From NCBI GenBank assembly GCA_011372105.1, contig DRTT01000093.1, positions 1 through 6,904 on the forward strand: a stretch of DNA of 6,904 nucleotides. The letters run 5' to 3'. The notes under the pieces were generated by a model, which saw only the letters and a program-made list of their open reading frames with translations, searched no databases and was not told the DNA's origin. Below, one piece after another: positions 1-6,278 of this stretch (position 1 is the first letter of the stretch; each line of letters opens with the position of its first letter). Both the position numbers and the translations under genes were made by a program. The DNA comes from Candidatus Aerophobota bacterium. GTDB lineage: Bacteria; Aerophobota; Aerophobia; Aerophobales; B3-G15.

Positions 1-278
1 GATATATTGAGGAAAATCCGCAGGCTTATGATAAAGAAAAGTGGGAATATGTCAAATCAATCCTTTTAAAGGAGGAAAATCCGCCTTCCGAATACAAGCC
101 TGAGATGATGTATCCTTTTATAGAAAAAAACATCCAGCAAATCAAGAATATGTATCTTGAAGAAGAAAAGGAGAATATTTTACATACCTACGGGATAGAA
201 CTTATAAATATGCAGGTAAAGATAAAAGATGACCTCACTGCAAGATATCCTTTTATTCTTAGCAGGTTCCAAGAATAG
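1..278 (+). CDS. 3' end of an unrecognised gene (partial)
   Basis: An open frame enters from the left edge (first full codon at 3) and ends at TAG 276-278, giving 91 visible residues. The other two forward frames are closed early (TGA at 8-10, TAA at 67-69), so this is the likely coding frame. The visible part is charged and rich in Glu/Lys, with no membrane segment, no Cys pair and no motif that I recognise. Its last residues are RYPFILSRFQE. It probably forms a soluble, largely helical C-terminus. The nadX promoter begins eight bases after the stop and no terminator hairpin lies between, so transcription may read into the next unit. I cannot assign a function; codon use resembles the genes downstream. 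Confidence 0.72.
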   Translation, partial: YIEENPQAYDKEKWEYVKSILLKEENPPSEYKPEMMYPFIEKNIQQIKNMYLEEEKENILHTYGIELINMQVKIKDDLTARYPFILSRFQE

Positions 279-286
279 TTTTTAGC

Positions 287-314
287 TTGACATAATCTTT
301 TGCTATTTTATAAT
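287..314 (+). promoter_or_regulatory. Sigma-70-type promoter for nadX-nadC
   Basis: The -35 box TTGACA (287-292) and the -10 box TATAAT (309-314) both match the consensus exactly, separated by 16 bases. Transcription would start near 321, leaving a leader of about 22 bases before the ATG at 343. That is too short for a riboswitch, so any control is likely by a repressor or at initiation. The call rests on sequence only. Confidence 0.85.
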
Positions 315-342
315 TTTTGCAACAAAAAAGGCGCTCATTTAA

Positions 343-1149
343 ATGAAGATAGGACTTGTTGGCTGTGGGGCAATAGGTAGAGAGGTAGCCCTGGCTGTTG
401 ATAGAGACATTCCTCAGCTTGAGCTTTCCATTATTTATGATGTAGAAAAAGCAAAGATTGACTTTCTCTTAAAATCTCTTGTTAAAAAGCCAAAGGTTGC
501 CTCAGGCATTGAAGAAGTGATGAGAGAGGCAGATTTGGTTGTGGAGGCTGCTTCTCCAAAAATAGTGGGAGAACTTTTAACTCTTGCAAGTAAAGAAGAA
601 AAGGACCTTCTCATTATGAGCATAGGAGGGGTTCTTGATCATCTTGAACTTCTTGAAAGTATAAAAAGGGAGGGAAAATGTAAAGTATTTTTCCCCTCTG
701 GGGCAATAGCTGGTCTTGACGGGATTAATGCTGCAAGAGAAAAAAATATAAAATCTATATCTATAACCACCTCCAAGCCCCCACAGGCTCTTCTTAATGC
801 GCCTTATGTCATTCAAAACAAAATAGACCTCAAGAATATTAAAAAACCCACCCTTATATTTGAGGGAAACTGCAAACAGGCTGTAAAAGCCTTTCCCAGG
901 AACATAAATGTATCAGCCACACTCTCTCTTGCAGGAATTGGAATGGAAAAAACAAATGTGAAGATAATAGCCGACCCCGGTATTACTAAAAACCAGCATA
1001 AAATTGAAATTAAGGGAGATTTTGGGGAGATGGAGGTTGTCGTAAGAAATGTCCCTTCCTTAACTAACCCTAAAACAAGTTACCTTGCTGCTCTTTCCGC
1101 AGTTGCCACTTTAAGAAAGATAGTAAGTCCTGTAAAAATTGGAACATAG
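343..1149 (+). CDS. nadX: L-aspartate dehydrogenase (NadX type)
   Basis: A cytosolic enzyme of 268 residues that by family oxidises L-aspartate to iminoaspartate with NAD(P)+, feeding quinolinate synthase NadA in de novo NAD synthesis and replacing the flavoenzyme NadB. The N-terminus is a Rossmann fold with the glycine motif GCGAIG (residues 7-12). Further family hallmarks are SGAIAGLDG (119-127), FPRNINV (184-190) followed by SATLSLAG, a conserved-looking His at 219 in NQHKIEIKG, and NPKTSYLAALSAVA (242-255). Length is normal. The ATG at 343 is chosen because the Rossmann strand starts directly after it and a promoter lies just upstream. The ribosome site is weak (AAGG 328-331, 11 bases from the start). 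nadC follows 10 bases after the stop, which supports the NAD role over another small dehydrogenase. Confidence 0.93.
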   Translation: MKIGLVGCGAIGREVALAVDRDIPQLELSIIYDVEKAKIDFLLKSLVKKPKVASGIEEVMREADLVVEAASPKIVGELLTLASKEEKDLLIMSIGGVLDHLELLESIKREGKCKVFFPSGAIAGLDGINAAREKNIKSISITTSKPPQALLNAPYVIQNKIDLKNIKKPTLIFEGNCKQAVKAFPRNINVSATLSLAGIGMEKTNVKIIADPGITKNQHKIEIKGDFGEMEVVVRNVPSLTNPKTSYLAALSAVATLRKIVSPVKIGT

Positions 1150-1154
1150 AGGAG
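1148..1154 (+). promoter_or_regulatory. Ribosome binding site of nadC
   Basis: AGAGGAG overlaps the TAG stop of nadX (1147-1149) and lies five bases before the ATG at 1160. It decides the nadC start: the upstream in-frame TTG at 1139 would lie before this site and inside nadX. Overlap of stop and ribosome site suggests translational coupling. Confidence 0.82.
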
Positions 1155-1159
1155 AAAAA

Positions 1160-2014
1160 ATGCAGGAGGAGATTGTCTCTTCGGTGAGAAAAATAATTCT
1201 TGATGCCCTGAAAGAAGATATGGTAGAAGGAGATATTACCACAGAAGTTTTAATTCCAAAAGACGACATGTCCTTACGAAAAGCAAAAATAGTGGCAAAT
1301 TCAGAAGGGGTGCTCTGTGGTATTGAGGTCACTAAAGAGGTTTTCAGACTTATATTCCCTGAAATTAAGTTTATACAAAAATTAAAAGATGGAGACACAT
1401 TCTGCAAAAAAGATACGCTCCTTGAAATAGAGGGTCCACCCTGGGCTATCCTCAAGGGGGAGAGAGTGGCTCTCAATTTCCTGCAAAGACTTTGTGGTAT
1501 TGCTACCTTAACAAGAAAATTTGTGGAGCTTGCTCTGCCTTACGGAGTTAAAATCCTTGATACAAGAAAAACAACCCCAAACCTTCGCTTGCTTGAAAAA
1601 TATGCGGTAAAAGTCGGAGGTGGGTTTAATCACAGATACAATTTAACAAGTGGCATTTTAATAAAAGACAATCACATAAAAGTGGTGGGGAGTGTAAAAG
1701 AGGCAGTTGAAAAAGCAATTAAAAATGCACCTCCTTTTTCCAGGGTGGAAGTTGAAGTGACAAGCCTGAAAGAGGCAGAGGAGGTAGCAGAGTTAGGTGT
1801 GGATGTTATTATGCTTGATAATCTTAACCTTGAGGAAATGGAGAAAGCTATAAAGATAATAAGGGAGAAGTCTCAAAAAACTTTGATAGAGGTATCAGGT
1901 GGGGTAACCCTTGAGAATGTAGAAGGTATAGCCAGGTTAAGACCTGATTTTATCTCTGTGGGAAAGATAACACATTCTGCACCCTCACTTGATATAAGCC
2001 TCAAAATTTTGTAG
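1160..2014 (+). CDS. nadC: Nicotinate-nucleotide pyrophosphorylase (carboxylating), quinolinate phosphoribosyltransferase
   Basis: Converts quinolinate and PRPP to nicotinate mononucleotide, CO2 and pyrophosphate in the cytosol. From ATG 1160 the protein has 284 residues, normal for NadC. Family signatures are all present: EGDITTE (23-29), RVALNFLQRLCGIATLT (102-118), the PRPP/quinolinate site DTRKTTPNLR (134-143), KVGGGFNHRYNL (151-162), IKDNH (168-172), VEVEVTS (196-202), DVIMLDN (215-221), IEVSGGVT (243-250) and the C-terminal ISVGKITHSAPSLDISL (265-281). A longer form from TTG 1139 would add seven residues but has no ribosome site. It is co-transcribed with nadX. The TAG stop (2012-2014) sits at the edge of a decayed gene on the opposite strand, so the final codons may have been set by a deletion junction. 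Confidence 0.97.
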   Translation: MQEEIVSSVRKIILDALKEDMVEGDITTEVLIPKDDMSLRKAKIVANSEGVLCGIEVTKEVFRLIFPEIKFIQKLKDGDTFCKKDTLLEIEGPPWAILKGERVALNFLQRLCGIATLTRKFVELALPYGVKILDTRKTTPNLRLLEKYAVKVGGGFNHRYNLTSGILIKDNHIKVVGSVKEAVEKAIKNAPPFSRVEVEVTSLKEAEEVAELGVDVIMLDNLNLEEMEKAIKIIREKSQKTLIEVSGGVTLENVEGIARLRPDFISVGKITHSAPSLDISLKIL

Positions 2015-2246
2015 GGGCGGTGGTTGTATGGCTCAAGAGCACCTGCTACCTGGAAGATTCTTGCAGAAAGAGGAATCTTACCATGTGAAAGGCCAAAAGG
2101 ATATCCTTTTCCATTCTATCTTTTACAGTGATAAAGGACAACCTCTATAGCTTTTTTAAAATAATCTATACTTCTAAAATCTTTGCTTCAATTATAGGAT
2201 GCCTTTTACCCTCCTAAGCTTTGCCTGTTAACTTTCTCTCAGCCAT
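2011..2246 (-). pseudogene. Decayed HD-GYP domain gene fragment (c-di-GMP phosphodiesterase family)
   Basis: Read on the minus strand, this stretch gives a broken HD-GYP domain. From 2246 downwards one frame reads ERKLTGKA-stop-EGKRHPIIEAKILEV, matching the family pattern KLTxxEWEEIKxHPxxGAxIL. A one-base loss near 2170 shifts the frame. From 2169 it continues IDYFKKAIEVVLYH, then CKR-stop-NGKGYPFGL, then KIPLSARIFQVAGALE and HRPY, matching VxxHHERxDGKGYPxGLxGxxIPLxARIxxVADxxDAxTSDRPY. Both in-frame stops (TAG 2216-2214 and 2118-2116) fall where the family often has Trp. The second His of HHER is Cys, and an Asp of VAD is Gly. A faint HD-motif remnant (GLL, then Asp at 2260-2258) may extend it to 2271. 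The N-terminus and the part after RPY are missing. Frameshift, stops and lost metal ligands make it non-functional. Family recognition is from memory, not a search. Confidence 0.83.
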
Positions 2247-2271
2247 CTCTCCGAGTAATCTGAAGTAAACC

Positions 2272-2300
2272 TTTACAAAGGCCAAAAAATTTGCTAAAAT
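2272..2300 (+). promoter_or_regulatory. Promoter for the PHP-ctpA-accA gene run
   Basis: TTTACA (2272-2277) and TAAAAT (2295-2300) are separated by 17 bases, and TG at 2292-2293 makes an extended -10 (TGCTAAAAT). Transcription would start near 2307, giving a leader of about 18 bases, as short as at the nadX promoter. It lies directly beside the upstream edge of the HD-GYP remnant. No other promoter of this quality was noticed at the tight gene junctions downstream. Confidence 0.72.
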
Positions 2301-2324
2301 GCTTCTATAAAAAAGGATTAAAAG

Positions 2325-2978
2325 GTGATTGACCTCCACACACACACTTTCTTAAGTGATGGGTTGCTTTGTCCGGCAGAGCTCGTGCAGAGGGCAAAAA
2401 AGAACGGTTACAAGGTCTTAGGCATTACTGACCACATAGACTCCACCAAACTTGACTGGGTTATTCCTTCTCTTGTGAAATTTTGCGAAGAAATAAACAA
2501 AGCAGAAAGAAGCATAAAAGTTATCCCGGGAGCAGAACTTACCCATCTTCCTGTATCTTTGATAAAAAGTTATGTCAGAAAAGTTCGTGAGAAAGGAGCA
2601 AAACTTGTAATAGTTCACGGAGAGACTCTTCTTGAACCTGTTCCACCGGGAACCAACCGGGCAGCACTTGAGGCAGATGTAGATATTCTGGCTCATCCTG
2701 GACTTATAAAAGAAGAAGAGGTAAAAATAGCAGCTGAAAAGGGGATATACCTTGAAATTTCTGCAAGAAAGGGACACTGCCTTGCCAATGGAAGAGTTGC
2801 TTCTCTGGCAAGAAAATATGGAGCAAAACTTATTATAGGAAGTGATGCCCACGCACCGGAGGACCTTTTAACCTTATCCGAAGCAGAAAAAATTTTACTT
2901 GGTGCAGGGCTCTCTGAAGAGGAAGTCAAAAAAACCTTTCAAGATAGCGAAAAACTTGTAAAGAGGCTTTTGTTATGA
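2325..2978 (+). CDS. PHP-domain metal-dependent phosphoesterase (histidinol-phosphatase-like)
   Basis: A 217-residue protein that is essentially one PHP domain, a TIM-barrel-like fold using clustered His/Asp/Glu to bind metals and hydrolyse phosphoesters. The motifs appear in order: HTHTFLSDG (5-13, His5, His7, Asp12), ITDHID (34-39, His37), PGAELTH (68-74, Glu71), VIVHGE (95-100, His98), ILAHPG (121-126, His124), and GSDAHAPED (172-180, Asp174, His176). All metal ligands expected of an active enzyme seem present. There is no signal peptide, so it is cytosolic. The GTG start at 2325 is supported by AAGGA (2313-2317) seven bases upstream and by the domain beginning at residue 3. The stop overlaps the ctpA start (ATGA). 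The substrate is unknown: related proteins are often labelled histidinol-phosphatase, but no his genes are nearby. Confidence 0.88.
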   Translation: MIDLHTHTFLSDGLLCPAELVQRAKKNGYKVLGITDHIDSTKLDWVIPSLVKFCEEINKAERSIKVIPGAELTHLPVSLIKSYVRKVREKGAKLVIVHGETLLEPVPPGTNRAALEADVDILAHPGLIKEEEVKIAAEKGIYLEISARKGHCLANGRVASLARKYGAKLIIGSDAHAPEDLLTLSEAEKILLGAGLSEEEVKKTFQDSEKLVKRLLL

Positions 2979-4363
2979 GTAAAACTTTCAAAAGAAAAAT
3001 ATTTTTAACCTTATCGGTTGTCCTGACCTTAATTTTTACTTTACTGATGGTTAAGGTTCAGGCGGAAAGTGATTTTTTATCTGAGATAAGGCTTATAATT
3101 CAGGTATATCAGATAATTCAAAACGAATATATAGAAAAAGTTAATCCTTCAAAGTTAATAGAGGGCGCAATTAAAGGAATGGTGGAAACTCTGGGTGACC
3201 CTCACTCTCGCTGGCTAACTGCTGAGGAATGGAAAGAGTGGAGTGTAGAAAAAAAGGGCAAATTTGGAGGCCTTGGGATGGTTGTGGGTATAAGAGATGG
3301 CTTTATAACCGTTGTTGACCCTCTTGAGGATACCCCTGCAAGTAGAGCTGGTCTTAAACCCGGTGATAAAATCATAAAAATAAATGGTGAGAGCACAGAA
3401 GGCATGACTTTAAATCAGGCAGTGGAAAAAATGAGGGGAGAAGTGGGCACTCAGGTGAGGCTAACTATCAAAAGAGAAGGTGTCCCTGAGCTTCTGGAAT
3501 ATACAATTACAAGAGAACTTATAACACTGCCCAATATAAAGAAGAGAATTTTTGGAGATACAGGATATATAAAAATAATAGGATTTACCAACGAAAACAC
3601 CTCCAAAGAACTGAGAGAGACTCTTTCTTCTCTTAAAGCGTCTGGAGTTAAAACTTTGATTTTGGACCTCAGAGACAACCCTGGAGGACTTTTATCTCAG
3701 GCAGTTGAGGTTGCCGATGAGTTTCTTTCTTCTGGAACCATTGTTTCTATAAGAGGAAGGGACCCTGCAGAAAGCAATATTTATTCGGCTCATCCCGGAG
3801 GAGAAGGGATAGAATTTCCCCTTGTAGTGCTTATAAATGAGGCAAGTGCAAGTGCCTCTGAAATAGTAGCAGGCGCAATAAAGGACCACAAAAGAGGGAT
3901 CCTTGTTGGAACAAAAACTTTCGGTAAAGGAACAGTCCAGAATGCCATACCACTTGAAAACGGCGGAGCTTTGTGGCTGACCACGGCAAAATATTATACT
4001 CCTTCGGGAATTTGTATAGAGGGTCAGGGAATAAAGCCAGATATTGAAATAAGGCCTTTCACTCCTACCTCTGAGGAGAAAAAAATTATGGAGGAGGCTA
4101 AAAATTCCGAAGAGGTGAAGGAATTTCTTGAGTTAAATCCTGAATGGGAAGGAAAAGACCTTAAACCCCTTTTAAATAAACTGGAGAAAAAGGGGATAAA
4201 AATAAGCAAAGAACTTCTGGAGAGAGTTCTCAGAGAAAAAGATAAAAATAAAGAAAACGATGTTTTTAATGATAACCAGCTTGTTCAGGCTATAAACCTT
4301 TTAAAATCCTTACCGGTGCTGGAACAAAAAAAGCTGGAAGAGAAGGAAACTGTTTCTTTTTAA
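2975..4363 (+). CDS. ctpA: C-terminal processing peptidase, S41 family (CtpA type)
   Basis: A 462-residue exported serine protease that by family trims or degrades envelope proteins from their C-termini. An N-terminal hydrophobic stretch (residues 9-26) ending near VQA30 is a signal peptide or anchor. A helical region with the family motif LGDPHSRWLT (73-82) comes next, then a PDZ domain (about 97-168, including GLGMVV, SRAGLKPGDKIIKING and AVEKMRG), then the S41 core with GYIKI (197-201), LDLRDNPGGLL (230-240), NEASASASEIVAGA (288-301) and GTKTFGKGTVQ (312-322). By alignment to known members the catalytic pair is Ser293 and Lys318, 25 residues apart as in plant CtpA. A charged helical tail of about 100 residues follows TPSGICIEGQGIKPDIEI. 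Its ATG overlaps the PHP stop by four bases. Two tandem stops (TAA TAA, 4361-4366) end it, followed by the deacetylase-like gene, a common pairing. Confidence 0.95.
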   Translation: MSKTFKRKIFLTLSVVLTLIFTLLMVKVQAESDFLSEIRLIIQVYQIIQNEYIEKVNPSKLIEGAIKGMVETLGDPHSRWLTAEEWKEWSVEKKGKFGGLGMVVGIRDGFITVVDPLEDTPASRAGLKPGDKIIKINGESTEGMTLNQAVEKMRGEVGTQVRLTIKREGVPELLEYTITRELITLPNIKKRIFGDTGYIKIIGFTNENTSKELRETLSSLKASGVKTLILDLRDNPGGLLSQAVEVADEFLSSGTIVSIRGRDPAESNIYSAHPGGEGIEFPLVVLINEASASASEIVAGAIKDHKRGILVGTKTFGKGTVQNAIPLENGGALWLTTAKYYTPSGICIEGQGIKPDIEIRPFTPTSEEKKIMEEAKNSEEVKEFLELNPEWEGKDLKPLLNKLEKKGIKISKELLERVLREKDKNKENDVFNDNQLVQAINLLKSLPVLEQKKLEEKETVSF

Positions 4364-4369
4364 TAAATA

Positions 4370-5443
4370 ATGGGCAGGAAAGTAATAAATTACATATTAA
4401 CAGGACTTGGGATTATAATATTTGCTCTTTCTCTGACAGTCTATTATCAATACAGGGAACTATGGATCGCAAGGAATTTCTCTGATGTGGATGCTGCATT
4501 TCAAACACAAATTAAAAGTCTTGGGCTTTTTGAAGTGGAAAAAGAGGTAAAAAGAAAGGGTTTTCCTTTTCCTCAGATAAGAGCAGAAGTCAAAGTAAAA
4601 GTTCCTTTGAGCTTTTCCCTTGATGATCTTCTGAAAGGAGTAAAGGAAAGATTTTCTCCGCCGGAATTTGAAGTTATAAGACTTGAGGAAGAAAATGGAA
4701 GGGAATTTTATAAAATCCACCTTGACATTGGGAAAAACAAAACTTTAACCCACAGGATTACTTTCTGGTTGAAGAAAGCAAAAATTGCTCTTCTGATAGA
4801 TGACTTTGGCTATACAGACAACGGCAAATTGATAAAAATCTTTTTTGAAGAGATAAACGTTCCCTTCACAATTTCAATAATTCCCGGGACACCTTTTGTA
4901 AGAGAAGTAGCAGAAAAAGCTCACAGGAAAGGAAAACAGATACTTGTTCATCTTCCCATGCAACCTGCGGGAGAATTTAAAAATAGCTACAGATGGATAA
5001 TTCTTAAAGGAATGTCAAAGGAAAAGATAAGAAAGACAGTTAAAGAGGCTGTTGAATCTATCCCTTATGCTGAGGGGTTGAACAATCACATGGGCTCACT
5101 TGCCACCACAAAAAAGGAAATAATGGAACCTTTACTTCAGGTTTTGAAAGAAAAAAAGATGTTCTTTGTGGACAGTAGAACTTCTCCTTTTTCTGTGGGT
5201 TACTCTCTGGCAAGAAAGATGGGAGTAAAGTCAACTTTTAATTGTGTCTTCCTTGATAACAAAAAAGAGGAAACCTACATTGAAGGTCAGTTTAAAAAAC
5301 TTATCCTGGAAGCTACAGAAAAAGGATGGGCAGTAGGTCTTGCCCATTCTGATATAAGAACTGCCTTTGCTTTAAAAAAGATCATTGAAAAGTGTGATAG
5401 GCGAAAGATAGAATTTGTACTTTGTTCTGAAGTATTAAAATAA
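4370..5443 (+). CDS. Divergent polysaccharide deacetylase family protein (YibQ/DUF610)
   Basis: A 357-residue envelope protein with one N-terminal membrane segment (about residues 7-26), a variable periplasmic region (30-135), and a NodB-like barrel with the family's motifs: IALLIDDFGY (139-148), ISIIPGTP (168-175), LVHLPMQP (192-199), GLNNHMGS (236-243), FFVDSRTS (265-272), VFLDN (293-297) and VGLAHSD (322-328). The paired Asp144/Asp145, His194, His240 and His326 are likely metal or catalytic residues. A role in modifying a polysaccharide is predicted from the fold; the true substrate of this family is unsettled. The gene follows ctpA by six bases, an arrangement common in Gram-negative genomes. 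The ATG at 4370 has no clear Shine-Dalgarno sequence, so it may depend on coupled re-initiation after the ctpA tandem stops. It is in the same frame as ctpA. Confidence 0.9.
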   Translation: MGRKVINYILTGLGIIIFALSLTVYYQYRELWIARNFSDVDAAFQTQIKSLGLFEVEKEVKRKGFPFPQIRAEVKVKVPLSFSLDDLLKGVKERFSPPEFEVIRLEEENGREFYKIHLDIGKNKTLTHRITFWLKKAKIALLIDDFGYTDNGKLIKIFFEEINVPFTISIIPGTPFVREVAEKAHRKGKQILVHLPMQPAGEFKNSYRWIILKGMSKEKIRKTVKEAVESIPYAEGLNNHMGSLATTKKEIMEPLLQVLKEKKMFFVDSRTSPFSVGYSLARKMGVKSTFNCVFLDNKKEETYIEGQFKKLILEATEKGWAVGLAHSDIRTAFALKKIIEKCDRRKIEFVLCSEVLK

Positions 5444-5448
5444 GGAGG
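5441..5448 (+). promoter_or_regulatory. Strong ribosome binding site of the outer-membrane candidate
   Basis: TAAGGAGG is a near-perfect Shine-Dalgarno sequence five bases before ATG 5454, and its first three bases are the stop codon of the upstream gene. It is the strongest such site in the window and suggests high translation of the exported product. Confidence 0.8.
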
Positions 5449-5453
5449 GTACA

Positions 5454-6275
5454 ATGAAATACTTTGCAGCAATAGTTGCAGGCCTTGTAACCTTGTTAGG
5501 ATTTTCTTCCTTTTGTCCGGCGCAAACAGACGTAAACCTCATTGATACACCAACTGCCAGCGTGCTAAACAAAAACAGCTACAACCTCAACTTCCGGTTT
5601 TACCAGGAGGGAGGAGTCCTTGTTCAGGGAACGGCTGGACTAACTGAAAAACTTACCGTAGGTGCATCTTATGGAGGAGTAGGAATCGTGGGGACAGGAC
5701 CTATAAAAAGCAATCCAGAACCTGCCTTCTCTCTTAAGTATAAACTGGGAGAGGAAGGGGGAAACCTGCCCTTTGCTCTTTCTGTAGGATTTGATGGACA
5801 GGGATATGGAAAATATTACAAGGAAGGGGAGAAAATAAAATGGGAAGGGTACGAGGTTACACTTAAAGAAAGCTTCTATCAGATAAACTCCAAAGGTTTT
5901 TATCTTGCCCTCACAAAGAATTTAAAAGATATGAACTTACTTGTTACAGGAGGAATAAACCATTCTCTGGAGGAAAACCCGGGTAAAGTCGGTATATCCT
6001 TTTTCACGGGAGCAAAATTTGAAGTCACTCCGAAGCTTATTTTTGCACTGGAGTACAACAACGGCTTCCACAAGGAGGTAAAACCAGAGGATGTTTTTAA
6101 AGAATCTGTCAGTGTAAAAAAACCTTTTCGCAAAGCAGGAGGAGAAATTAACCTGGGAATAAAGGTTCGCTACTCACCATCTCTTATTTTGGAGATTGAT
6201 TTCAAGGACCTTTCAGGTCGTTATACAGATAATGGCAACAGGACATTCCAAATTATCTATTCAGGAGAGTTTTAA
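5454..6275 (+). CDS. YjbH-like exported protein, probable outer-membrane beta-barrel
   Basis: A 273-residue protein with a clear signal peptide: MK, a hydrophobic core (about 4-19), then SSFCPA with likely cleavage after Ala23. The mature protein opens with NLIDTPTASVL followed by LNFRF, resembling the start of YjbH-type (exopolysaccharide/capsule-associated) outer-membrane proteins. The rest alternates hydrophobic and polar residues in strand-like runs with Gly turns (GTAGLTEKLTVGASYGG, FTGAKFEVTPKLIFALEYN, LGIKVRYSPSLILEIDF) and ends in Phe, as many barrel proteins do. There are no membrane helices after the signal. Classic YjbH proteins are much longer, so this is a short relative or just a similar barrel. 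It lies 10 bases after the deacetylase-like gene and 3 before accA. Export looks secure; barrel fold and family are inference. Confidence 0.72.
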   Translation: MKYFAAIVAGLVTLLGFSSFCPAQTDVNLIDTPTASVLNKNSYNLNFRFYQEGGVLVQGTAGLTEKLTVGASYGGVGIVGTGPIKSNPEPAFSLKYKLGEEGGNLPFALSVGFDGQGYGKYYKEGEKIKWEGYEVTLKESFYQINSKGFYLALTKNLKDMNLLVTGGINHSLEENPGKVGISFFTGAKFEVTPKLIFALEYNNGFHKEVKPEDVFKESVSVKKPFRKAGGEINLGIKVRYSPSLILEIDFKDLSGRYTDNGNRTFQIIYSGEF

Positions 6276-6278
6276 CTT

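Noticed and set aside
315..342. Riboswitch or attenuator ahead of nadX
   Set aside because: The predicted leader is only about 22 bases with no room for a structured element.
1139..1159. TTG 1139 as the start of nadC
   Set aside because: It lies inside nadX before the strong ribosome site at 1148-1154; ATG 1160 fits spacing and family length.
2054..2079. Inverted repeat AAGATTC...GAATCTT (7 bp, 12-base loop) as a terminator of nadC
   Set aside because: No T-run follows and the stem is AT-rich; both arms are ordinary codons of the HD-GYP fossil.
2013..2085. tRNA-like start after nadC (GGGGCGG, then GGCTCAAGAGCACCTGCTAC)
   Set aside because: There is no T-arm (GGTTCGA type), no matching acceptor 3' strand and no anticodon stem; the DNA is better explained as minus-strand HD-GYP remnant.
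2028..2150. 40-codon + strand ORF (ATG 2028, TAG 2148)
   Set aside because: It is antisense to the HD-GYP remnant, has no good ribosome site and resembles nothing known.
2418..2852. 144-codon minus-strand ORF under the PHP gene, and similar antisense ORFs across the window
   Set aside because: They are low-complexity or motif-free shadows of strong + strand genes with complete family motifs.
5454..5520. Lipoprotein signal (SSFC) in the outer-membrane candidate
   Set aside because: Phe directly before Cys does not fit a lipobox, and CPA gives a better ordinary cleavage site.
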